The position numbers and the translations under genes are program-made. Positions 7,014 through 12,833 of a stretch of DNA of 12,833 nucleotides are shown one piece after another. The stretch is from positions 1 through 12,833 of the forward strand of contig CAZRNU010000089.1 in NCBI GenBank assembly GCA_964601515.1, read 5' to 3'. The stretch's first letter is position 1. Every line of letters begins with the position of its first letter. The notes beneath the pieces are model-generated. The model did no database searches. It saw only the letters and a list, made by a program, of their open reading frames with translations, and had not been told where the DNA came from. The stretch comes from PWND01 sp964601515. Its GTDB lineage: Bacteria > Bacteroidota > Bacteroidia > Bacteroidales > UBA7960.

Positions 7014-8126
7014 ATGACAATGGTAAAGAATTTCTCTTTAATACTTTTTTGTGCATTTATTTTCTCATGTGCGTCAGGCAATGATACGATAATTGCTGTT
7101 GATCAACTGAATTTGTTGAAAGATTCCGCTTTAGTTTATGAACAAAAAGATATTGAGATCTCGGTAATCGGTGTTGGAGATATTATGATGGGAACAAATT
7201 ATCCAAATACTTCATATCTGCCACCAAACAATGGAAACAATCTTTTTTCTGCAGTTGAACATATTTTAAAAAATGCAACGGTTACTTTTGGAAATCTTGA
7301 AGGTGTCTTGTTGAATGAAGGTGGAACTGCTAAGCAGTGCAAGAATCCTGATCTTTGCTATGCTTTTAGAATGCCTGAATCGTATGTAGATCATCTTGTG
7401 AAAGCCGGATTCAATATGGTAAGTATTGCAAATAATCATACCGGCGATTTTGGTCCTGTTGGAAGAAGAAGAACTGTAGAAGTACTCGAAGCAAATGGAA
7501 TAGCATATGCCGGAATTCTTGAATATCCAAAAGCTATTATTGAAAAAGATGGAATAAAATTCGGTATGGCTGCATTCGCTCCGAATGTTGGTACTGTTAG
7601 CATTCACGATTATGAAAATGCTGCCAGGATAGTTAGAGAGTTGAAAGAGGAGACAGATATTGTAATTGTTTCTTTTCATGGTGGAGCTGAGGGGGCAACT
7701 AATCAGAATGTTAAGTGTAAAACTGAGATGTTTTATGGTGAGAACAGGGGTAATGTTTGTCAGTTTGCCAGAGAAGTAATTGATGCCGGAGCTGATATTG
7801 TATTCGGACATGGACCTCATGTAACTAGATCTGTTGATATATATAATAATCGTTTTATCATATACAGTTTGGGGAACTTTTGTACTTATGGTCGTTTTAA
7901 TATAAGAGGCGAAAATGGGATAGCCCCAATTGTTAAAGTATATGTAAATCACCTAGGGGAATTTGTAAGAGCAGAAGTGACTCCAATTATTCTAATAGAG
8001 AGAGGTGTTCCTGTTATAGATGAACAAAACAGAGCTATTAAAACATTGCAAAAATTGTTAAAGGAAGATTTTCCTGACTCCAAACTACAAATAAGTAATG
8101 AAGGGGTAATTACAATTAGAGACTAA
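7014..8126 (+). CDS. CapA / PGA_cap-family metallophosphatase-like lipoprotein
   Basis: A 370-residue protein starting at the ATG 7014; an ATG at 7020 is nearly as good. The open frame reaches back to a TTG at 6918, inside the divergent merR gene and upstream of the promoter, and is rejected. Residues 1-18 plus Cys19 (FCAFIFSCASG) look like a lipoprotein signal with an imperfect lipobox. The body shows the CapA (PGA_cap) calcineurin-like metal-site pattern: VIGVGDIMMG (51-60), FGNLEGVL (92-99), SIANNHTGDFG (137-147), VSFHGGAEG (219-227) and FGHGPHVTRSVDIYNNRFI (264-282), then YSLGNF (284-289). CapA of Bacillus takes part in poly-gamma-glutamate capsule synthesis or export, but most homologues occur without capB/capC, as here, and their role is unknown; a periplasmic or surface envelope function is inferred. 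Its stop overlaps the stop of the convergent M23 gene by four bases. Confidence 0.88.
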   Translation: MTMVKNFSLILFCAFIFSCASGNDTIIAVDQLNLLKDSALVYEQKDIEISVIGVGDIMMGTNYPNTSYLPPNNGNNLFSAVEHILKNATVTFGNLEGVLLNEGGTAKQCKNPDLCYAFRMPESYVDHLVKAGFNMVSIANNHTGDFGPVGRRRTVEVLEANGIAYAGILEYPKAIIEKDGIKFGMAAFAPNVGTVSIHDYENAARIVRELKEETDIVIVSFHGGAEGATNQNVKCKTEMFYGENRGNVCQFAREVIDAGADIVFGHGPHVTRSVDIYNNRFIIYSLGNFCTYGRFNIRGENGIAPIVKVYVNHLGEFVRAEVTPIILIERGVPVIDEQNRAIKTLQKLLKEDFPDSKLQISNEGVITIRD

Positions 8127-9091
8127 CTCAATGATTGATTTACTTGTGAAGCTTTTTCTATGATTTCCTGATATTCTTCCGGGGTAATGTCGTTGAAGAA
8201 ATAATTTACCGGATTTACTTTTACTCCGTGGCGTATAACTTCGTAATGAAGGTGAGGTGCTGTTGAAACGCCTGTGCTACCGACATATCCAATAATTTCG
8301 CCACGTTTTACGTCCTGTCCAACTTTCACGTTTAGCCTACTCATGTGTGCATAAAGAGTTTCATAACCATAGCCATGATTTATTTGCACCATAATGCCGT
8401 AACCGTGCCTGTTTCTCTCAGATTTTGTTACAACTCCGTTTCCGGCTGCATAAATTGGGGTGCCTGTGGGAGCAGTAAAGTCAACGCCGGTATGAGGTCG
8501 TAATGTTTTATAAACCGGATGTATTCTTGGACCAAAACCTGAGATAAGTCTTTCGCTACCCCTAGCTATTGGGACAATTGCAGGAATAGAGGCAAGCATA
8601 TTGGCTTTGTCTTTGGCCATAGAAAATACATCATCGTATGATTTGGATTGAACGTACATCTGCCTGGATAATTGGTCTATCCTTTTAACTGTTGATTTAA
8701 CAAGGTCACTATTGTCGAAACCATCGAGGTGGGAATATCTCTCAGCTCCACCAATTGCAGCCTCTCTGACAGTTTTGGGTATTGGCTCAGCTTCAAAAAT
8801 AACCCTGTAAATATGATCGTCTCTAGTTTGAATATCTTCTAACACGTTTGCCAACATATCAAGTCTGTCATTCACAACCTGGTATTGTGTTCGCATGAGA
8901 TATAATTCTCTGGCTTGCATTTTTTCTTTGGGAGACTCAAAAAAAGACCACCCTAATGCCAAAACGATAACAGTAAATAACATTCCGGCCAATACAACCC
9001 TCATAAACTTTTTAAGCTTATCCTTAAAAGTTTCCTTTACCGGTTCAACTGCTAGTGATTTTGTATTAAAATGGTATTTTACTTTTGCCAT
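8123..9091 (-). CDS. Membrane-anchored M23 (LytM-type) metallopeptidase
   Basis: A complete 322-residue protein. A basic cytoplasmic N-terminus (about 1-31) is followed by one transmembrane segment (about 32-49, VVLAGMLFTVIVLALGW) and a helical, probably coiled-coil linker (about 55-165). The C-terminal M23 domain (about 183-297) is intact: HTGVD (200-204) supplies zinc ligands His200 and Asp204, HLH (280-282) gives catalytic His280 and ligand His282, and YAHM (247-250) gives His249. Flanking GFGPRIHPVY (185-194) and GSTGVSTAPH (271-280) fit the family. It should act in the periplasm as a peptidoglycan endopeptidase cutting cross-link peptides during growth or division. It is divergent from alaS with 217 bases between the starts. 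Position next to alaS, with a MerR gene nearby, is a Bacteroidota arrangement I recall. Confidence 0.93.
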   Translation of the reverse strand: MAKVKYHFNTKSLAVEPVKETFKDKLKKFMRVVLAGMLFTVIVLALGWSFFESPKEKMQARELYLMRTQYQVVNDRLDMLANVLEDIQTRDDHIYRVIFEAEPIPKTVREAAIGGAERYSHLDGFDNSDLVKSTVKRIDQLSRQMYVQSKSYDDVFSMAKDKANMLASIPAIVPIARGSERLISGFGPRIHPVYKTLRPHTGVDFTAPTGTPIYAAGNGVVTKSERNRHGYGIMVQINHGYGYETLYAHMSRLNVKVGQDVKRGEIIGYVGSTGVSTAPHLHYEVIRHGVKVNPVNYFFNDITPEEYQEIIEKASQVNQSLS

Positions 9092-9128
9092 AAGAAGCGT
9101 TTGAACAAATCTTGTTTTAATAGCGTTC

Positions 9129-9147
9129 CAAAATTATAACAAAAATA
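9129..9147 (-). promoter_or_regulatory. Candidate tandem -7 elements for the M23 peptidase gene
   Basis: On the minus strand two TAnnTTTG matches lie close together, TAATTTTG (9136-9129) and TATTTTTG (9147-9140). The nearer one predicts a leader of about 33 nt before the ATG at 9091. Which is used cannot be told from sequence. Confidence 0.4.
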
Positions 9148-9246
9148 TTAAATGACTGTGGTATTCTGAGTGTTAATTGTCATTAATATTTAATAATTTG
9201 AACGAACAGCCTTAAAAAACGTTACAAAACTAAGCAAAAAATAAAT

Positions 9247-9254
9247 TACTTTTG
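9247..9254 (+). promoter_or_regulatory. Candidate -7 element for alaS
   Basis: TACTTTTG matches TAnnTTTG and is followed by CCC, as ahead of the genes at 928 and 7014. Transcription would start near 9260, about 50 nt before the alaS ATG, so the message would have an unusually long leader for this window. Confidence 0.5.
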
Positions 9255-9263
9255 CCCAGCAAT

Positions 9264-9305
9264 ATGGAAAAATATATAAAAATCATTTATAAAACACTCT
9301 CATAA
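9264..9305 (+). CDS. Possible 13-residue leader peptide upstream of alaS
   Basis: An ATG just downstream of the predicted transcription start opens a 13-codon frame, MEKYIKIIYKTLS, whose stop TAA ends three bases before the alaS ATG. It has no Ala codon, so classical alanine-codon attenuation is not supported. It could couple translation into alaS or be chance. Confidence 0.25.
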   Translation: MEKYIKIIYKTLS

Positions 9306-9308
9306 CCA

Positions 9309-11927
9309 ATGAATTCGGAAAAAATACGCAAAACCTTCCTGGAATTTTTTAAGTCAAAGCAACATGAAATAGTACCATCTGCTCCTATGGTTGTAAAAAA
9401 CGACCCTACTTTGATGTTTACCAATGCAGGAATGAACCAGTTTAAAGATTTATTCCTTGGAAATTCACCAATAAAACACAGCAGAATAGCCGATACTCAG
9501 AAATGTCTTAGAGTCTCAGGAAAACATAACGACCTTGAAGAGGTAGGGCATGATACTTACCACCATACAATGTTTGAAATGCTCGGCAATTGGAGTTTTG
9601 GTGATTATTTCAAAAAAGAAGCAATCGAATGGGCGTGGGAACTGCTTACTGAGGTTTATAAAATAGATAAAAGTCGTATTTATGTCACTGTTTTTGGTGG
9701 TGATAAAGGAGATGGTCTTGAGCCCGACATGGAGGCTTTTAATTTTTGGAAATCAATTGTTGCTGAGGATAGAATTTTATACGGTTCTAAAAAAGATAAT
9801 TTCTGTGAAATGGGCGACACCGGTCCGTGTGGCCCTTGTAGTGAAGTTCACGTTGATATTCGAGATGATGAAGATAGAAAGAAAGTACCAGGTGCAGATC
9901 TCGTAAATAAAGATAATCCCTTAGTAATTGAAGTCTGGAATCTTGTATTTATTGAATTTAACAGACTTGCAGACGGGTCTTTAAAACAGCTTCCTAATAA
10001 GCATGTTGATACAGGAATGGGCTTTGAAAGGCTTTGTATGATTTTACAAGGTAAAAAATCAAATTATGATACTGATGTTTTTCAACCATATATTCAGACT
10101 ATAAGCAAATTGGCTAATAAACCATATGGTAAGGATGTTAAGGTTGATATTGCCATGAGAGTTATTGCCGACCATCTCAGAGCTATTGCCTTTGCAATTG
10201 CAGATGGCGAGCTTCCATCAAACAATAAAGCAGGTTATGTAATAAGAAGGATTCTGAGAAGAGCGGTTAGATACGGATATACATTCCTGGATTTCAGAGA
10301 GCCATTTGTAAATAAACTTGTTGCTGTTATGGTAGAACAAATGGGTAAACAGTTTCCCGAACTATCTGCACAGAAAGACCTTATAGGAAAAGTTATTGCT
10401 GAAGAAGAAAATTCATTCCTAAAAACTCTTGAAACTGGAATTCATAAGTTTGAAAAATATGTTGAATCTCACCCCAAAGACAAGCTTATTGAAGGTAAGT
10501 TTGCTTTTGAATTGTTTGATACATACGGGTTTCCAATAGATTTGACTTGTTTAATGGCAAAGGAGAAATCTTTGGAAGTTGATATGGATGGTTTTCATGT
10601 TGCCATGGAGGAGCAGAAAAACAGATCCAGAGCAGCTGCTACTTTAGATGTTGACGATTGGGTTGTGCTAAAAGAATTTAATGAAGACACTGTATTCCTT
10701 GGGTATGAATCTCTTGAGGCTGAGGTTAATCCTGTTAAATACAGAAAAGTAAAATCAAAAGGCAAAGAGTTTTATCAGATTGTATTAGATAGAACACCCT
10801 TTTATGCAGAATCGGGCGGACAGGTTGGTGATAAAGGGATTTTGATTTTTGATGGAGAAAAAATTGCAGTTACAGATACTCAAAAAGAAAACAACTTGTC
10901 GGTGCACATTATTGAAAAAATCCCGTCTAAATGGGGCAAAGCAATAGCAAAAGTTGATGAGAAAAAAAGAATTCTTACTGAGAACAATCATAGTGCTACA
11001 CACTTGCTACATGCTGCATTGCGCAAAGTATTGGGAGATCACGTTCAGCAAAAGGGTTCTCTTGTAGATGACCAAAGATTAAGGTTCGACTTTTCTCACT
11101 TCTCCAAAATGACTGATGAAGAAATTGCAAAAGTTGAAGATATTGTTAATGATAGAATAAGGCAGAATATTATTGTTGATGAACATAAAGACATTTCCCT
11201 GGATAAGGCAAAAGAAATGGGAGCAATGTCATTATTCGGTGAAAAATACGGAGATACTGTTAGAGTTATAAACTTTGACAGTGAATTTTCTTCGGAGTTA
11301 TGCGGTGGAACTCACGTAAATTATACGGGCAGGATCGGATTGTTTAAAATTGTATCAGAAGGCGCTATTGCAGCAGGTATTAGAAGGGTAGAGGCTATTA
11401 CAGGTAAATCTGCTGAGGAGTTTGTTAATTCTAAAATAAAGGAGCTAGAAGAAGTTAGGCAAATTCTTAAGAATCCTAAGGAAACTGTAAAAGCCCTTGA
11501 ACATCTTTTTGAAGAAAATGAAGCTGCCAAAAAGCAGATAGAATACTTGCAAAAAGAAAAGATGAAGAATGTTGCCGGAGAATTGGTTTCAAAGGTTAAG
11601 AATCATAATGGGATTAATTTTCTTGCAGAGAAGTTTGAAATAAGCACCCAGCAGGCAAAAGACCTTGCATTCGAAATGAAAAACAAGGTTGATAATCTGT
11701 ATTTTGTTATAGGAAATGTTTTTGAAGGTAAGCCCGGCTTAACTGTGATTGTCTCAGATAATTTAGTTAAGGATAAAGGCTTAAATGCCGGAAATATTGT
11801 TCGCGAACTTGCGAAAAACATTCAGGGTGGCGGAGGCGGACAACCTTTCTTTGCTACTGCCGGTGGAAAAGATGCAAGCGGCTTGGATAAAGCTCTTTCT
11901 GATGCTGCGAAGTTTATAGATAAATAA
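9309..11927 (+). CDS. alaS: Alanyl-tRNA synthetase
   Basis: A complete 872-residue class II synthetase, close to the E. coli length of 876. It charges tRNA-Ala and clears mischarged Ser/Gly. The catalytic domain starts at about residue 4 and includes TNAGMNQF (38-45), YHHTMFEMLGNWSFGDYFK (84-102), GDTGPCGPCSEVH (169-181), NKHVDTGMGFERL (230-242) and the segment RVIADHLRAIAFAIADG (284-300). The editing domain has AESGGQVGD (500-508), HSATHLLHAA (561-570) and CGGTHV (665-670), giving the zinc-site residues His561, His565, Cys665 and His669. A helical linker (about 705-760) leads to the C-terminal DHHA1-type domain with GGGGGQPFFATAGGK (840-854). All expected motifs are present and no disruption is visible. 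The gene is divergent from the M23 peptidase gene. Confidence 0.98.
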   Translation: MNSEKIRKTFLEFFKSKQHEIVPSAPMVVKNDPTLMFTNAGMNQFKDLFLGNSPIKHSRIADTQKCLRVSGKHNDLEEVGHDTYHHTMFEMLGNWSFGDYFKKEAIEWAWELLTEVYKIDKSRIYVTVFGGDKGDGLEPDMEAFNFWKSIVAEDRILYGSKKDNFCEMGDTGPCGPCSEVHVDIRDDEDRKKVPGADLVNKDNPLVIEVWNLVFIEFNRLADGSLKQLPNKHVDTGMGFERLCMILQGKKSNYDTDVFQPYIQTISKLANKPYGKDVKVDIAMRVIADHLRAIAFAIADGELPSNNKAGYVIRRILRRAVRYGYTFLDFREPFVNKLVAVMVEQMGKQFPELSAQKDLIGKVIAEEENSFLKTLETGIHKFEKYVESHPKDKLIEGKFAFELFDTYGFPIDLTCLMAKEKSLEVDMDGFHVAMEEQKNRSRAAATLDVDDWVVLKEFNEDTVFLGYESLEAEVNPVKYRKVKSKGKEFYQIVLDRTPFYAESGGQVGDKGILIFDGEKIAVTDTQKENNLSVHIIEKIPSKWGKAIAKVDEKKRILTENNHSATHLLHAALRKVLGDHVQQKGSLVDDQRLRFDFSHFSKMTDEEIAKVEDIVNDRIRQNIIVDEHKDISLDKAKEMGAMSLFGEKYGDTVRVINFDSEFSSELCGGTHVNYTGRIGLFKIVSEGAIAAGIRRVEAITGKSAEEFVNSKIKELEEVRQILKNPKETVKALEHLFEENEAAKKQIEYLQKEKMKNVAGELVSKVKNHNGINFLAEKFEISTQQAKDLAFEMKNKVDNLYFVIGNVFEGKPGLTVIVSDNLVKDKGLNAGNIVRELAKNIQGGGGGQPFFATAGGKDASGLDKALSDAAKFIDK

Positions 11928-11954
11928 ATATTCCTTCCAAAACATAGGGCTTTT

Positions 11955-12022
11955 GTTTCGGTGCACTTCACCTTATGATTAATCCTTGCACGTGGCTATA
12001 TACATTTCGCTGCTAGCGCAGC
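11955..12022 (-). repeat. Two REP-like palindrome units, minus orientation
   Basis: Read on the minus strand, the first unit is GCTGC-GCTA-GCAGC (12022-12009) followed by the tail GAAATGTATATAG (12008-11996). The second is GGTGAAGTGCACC (11972-11960) followed by GAAAC (11959-11955). Palindrome centres are about 50 bases apart. The 13-base tail of the first unit recurs exactly at 12254-12266 on the plus strand, and the second stem differs by one base from that at 12188-12200. Confidence 0.65.
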
Positions 12023-12038
12023 TTTTCTAAACCCGAAG

Positions 12039-12069
12039 CTGGAAGTCCCGCTTGGGCGGGAGCTTCCAG
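12039..12069. repeat. Large stem-loop 1 with single-base bulge
   Basis: Left arm CTGGAAGTCCCGC (12039-12051) pairs with right arm GCGGGAGCTTCCAG (12056-12069) around a TTGG loop, leaving one unpaired C in the right arm. It has 13 paired bases. No T-run follows on either strand, so it does not look like an ordinary terminator. Confidence 0.7.
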
Positions 12070-12082
12070 TTCTTGCAAGGAA

Positions 12083-12113
12083 TTTCCAGCTTCCGCATTA
12101 GCGGAACTGGAAA
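12083..12113. repeat. Large stem-loop 2 with single-base bulge
   Basis: Left arm TTTCCAGCTTCCGC (12083-12096) pairs with right arm GCGGAACTGGAAA (12101-12113) around an ATTA loop, again with one unpaired C. It has the same size and bulged design as stem-loop 1. The pair CCCGC/GCGGG in stem 1 corresponds to TCCGC/GCGGA here, which looks like a compensated change between related copies. Confidence 0.7.
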
Positions 12114-12135
12114 CTTCCGGATTACGAACCTCCCA

Positions 12136-12266
12136 GCGGCAGAGCCGCGAAATATCTATAGCATAAATGTTGATGTAAAGCACAAGAGGTGCAGTGCACC
12201 GAAATATCTAAAACATACCAAACGATCAAATGAAAACAAAGTGGCGTAGCCACGAAATGTATATAG
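12136..12266 (+). repeat. Three REP-like palindrome units, plus orientation, 52-53 base period
   Basis: Unit A is GCGGC-AGA-GCCGC (12136-12148) plus GAAATATCTATAG (12149-12161). Unit B is GGTGCA-G-TGCACC (12188-12200) plus GAAATATCTA (12201-12210). Unit C is GTGGC-GTA-GCCAC (12241-12253) plus GAAATGTATATAG (12254-12266). The tails start at 12149, 12201 and 12254, steps of 52 and 53. Stems differ in sequence but stay self-complementary, while the tail is conserved. Confidence 0.7.
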
Positions 12267-12290
12267 AATTGAAGGCGATATTCAACCAAA

Positions 12291-12339
12291 GCGCTGCGCC
12301 ACACAGTTTTTAAATTGCTGAAATGTTGATTGGCAGCGC
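12291..12339. repeat. Degenerate GC-rich palindrome and inverted partner
   Basis: GCGC-T-GCGC (12291-12299) is a short palindrome centred 48 bases after unit C but lacks the GAAAT tail. GCGCTGC (12291-12297) is also inverted as GCAGCGC at 12333-12339. A GAAATGTTGAT string at 12320-12330 resembles a detached tail. These look like decayed units of the same family. Confidence 0.4.
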
Positions 12340-12358
12340 AACGGAGAGGCTAATAGTG

Positions 12359-12386
12359 TTAAAAAATGAATCACTCAGATTTTTAA
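12359..12386 (-). terminator. Possible AT-only hairpin downstream of the right-edge gene
   Basis: TTAAAAAAT (12359-12367) and ATTTTTAA (12379-12386) can pair around an 11-nt loop. On the minus strand the hairpin ends in a run of six T shortly after the stop codon at 12397-12395. The all-AT stem is weak. Confidence 0.25.
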
Positions 12387-12394
12387 AACAAATT

Positions 12395-12833
12395 TCAGTA
12401 AACTATGGGCATATACTTTGAGTAACAAATTGAAATCAAGTCATTCAATTCCCAATATCTAATCCTTATATAGTATTTGTCAGGTAAAAGTTTTATGTAT
12501 ATTAGTGACCCATTATTTATTTCAATACCGGCAAAATCTACCAATCCAACTTTTCCTAAAGTTACTGTTTTTGCAATGTCAATAGATTGATCTGTGTTAA
12601 CAATATCATTAAAGACTAAAACACTATCAGCATAAACTTTAACATAATCATTTGAAAAAATTGCCTCAAACACAACATAATAATGAGTTGTGTCAGAATG
12701 TGGTGATAGATAATTTGTAAACAAGTAGCAATCTGTTCCTTCTATGTCTAATACTATTTTTGGATTGGATTGTCCAAATATGTTTACGGAAATTATTAAA
12801 CAGAAGGCAATTATAAAATTACGCAGAATATTC
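12395..12833 (-). CDS. Small secreted protein of unknown function, 5'-truncated by window edge
   Basis: The reading frame stays open from the right edge of the window to the TGA at 12397-12395, giving 145 residues. The visible N-terminus NILRNFIIAFCLIISVNIFGQ is most of a signal peptide, so the true start probably lies only a few codons beyond the window; a TTG at 12724 inside the frame is not the start. The mature part is about 120 residues: SNPKIVLDIEGTDCYLFTNY, then HYYVVFEAIF, VKVYADSVLVFNDIV, GKVGLVDFAGIEI and YYIRIRYWELNDLISICYSK. Alternating hydrophobic stretches suggest a beta-rich periplasmic protein. It has no T9SS sorting tail and no recognised motif; I cannot name a family. It is convergent with alaS across the palindrome-rich gap. 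Confidence 0.65.
   Translation of the reverse strand, partial: NILRNFIIAFCLIISVNIFGQSNPKIVLDIEGTDCYLFTNYLSPHSDTTHYYVVFEAIFSNDYVKVYADSVLVFNDIVNTDQSIDIAKTVTLGKVGLVDFAGIEINNGSLIYIKLLPDKYYIRIRYWELNDLISICYSKYMPIVY

Larger units (their letters stand above)
11928..12394. other. 467-base gene-free stretch dense in palindromes
   Basis: Nothing here looks coding. The open frames that cross it start at non-ATG codons and simply translate the repeats. It contains short stem-loops followed by GAAA(T)-type tails on both strands and two larger hairpins, listed separately. Its local base composition, with GC-rich stems set in AT-rich spacers, differs from the flanking genes. No classic hairpin plus T-run terminator for alaS is seen. 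Confidence 0.75.

Noticed and set aside
7266..7952. 228-codon minus-strand frame inside the CapA-like gene
   Set aside because: It is the antisense shadow of a well-supported conserved protein and has no recognisable motif.
7014..8126. Poly-gamma-glutamate capsule operon
   Set aside because: Only a CapA-like protein is present; no capB, capC or capD-type neighbours are seen, so capsule synthesis cannot be claimed.
12039..12069. Rho-independent terminator of alaS
   Set aside because: The hairpin is strong but lies more than 100 bases after the stop and has no following T-run.
12136..12266. CRISPR array
   Set aside because: The 52-53 base periodicity looked suggestive, but the repeated part is short, stems vary between units, orientation switches across the cluster, and no cas gene is nearby.
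12052..12304. Open frames on both strands across the repeat region (12052-12249 plus; 12122-12304 minus)
   Set aside because: The plus frame starts at a TTG. Both merely translate the palindrome units: AEPRNIY and SAPKYL recur because the repeat period is close to a multiple of three. No domain or coding signal is seen.

Overview
The window is about 12.8 kb of AT-rich DNA from a member of the Bacteroidota. Four things point there: a protein with a type IX secretion (T9SS) C-terminal sorting domain, an OmpA/PD40/TPR protein of PorE-like layout, TAnnTTTG-type -7 promoter elements ahead of several genes with no Shine-Dalgarno sequences, and a MerR / M23 peptidase / alaS neighbourhood that I remember as recurrent in this phylum. 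An order within the phylum (for example Bacteroidales) cannot be fixed by eye.

Layout: (1) 1-768, minus, 3'-truncated gene for a secreted glutamine-amidotransferase-like protein of unknown role. (2) 928-2229, plus, secreted cyanophycinase-like serine peptidase with a T9SS tail, divergent from (1). (3) 2232-3782, minus, dnaB replicative helicase, convergent with (2) and only two bases away. (4) 3885-6933, minus, a tight three-gene operon read as MerR-type regulator, then TPR/PD40/OmpA envelope protein, then DEDDy 3'-5' exonuclease, with gaps of 12 and 10 bases. (5) 7014-8126, plus, CapA-like lipoprotein, divergent from the operon. (6) 8123-9091, minus, membrane-anchored M23 peptidase, overlapping the CapA gene end by 4 bases. 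(7) 9309-11927, plus, alaS, divergent from the peptidase. (8) 11928-12394, a gene-free stretch packed with palindromes. (9) 12395-12833, minus, 5'-truncated gene for a small secreted protein.

How the genes fit together: housekeeping replication and translation genes (dnaB, alaS) are interleaved with envelope genes (peptidoglycan-binding OmpA-type protein, M23 endopeptidase, CapA-like lipoprotein) and exported enzymes. The T9SS-tagged peptidase needs a type IX machine encoded elsewhere. The OmpA-type protein has the domain order of the T9SS component PorE but lacks its lipoprotein cysteine.

Most genes are ordinary. The part least explained by genes is 11955-12300. It holds at least five short palindromes, each followed by a GAAA(T)-type tail, two on the minus strand and three on the plus strand. 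Two larger one-base-bulged hairpins lie between the two sets. This looks like a cluster of REP-like repeats. I see no complete mobile element, CRISPR array, tRNA or rRNA gene, and no convincing new defence or biosynthetic system.
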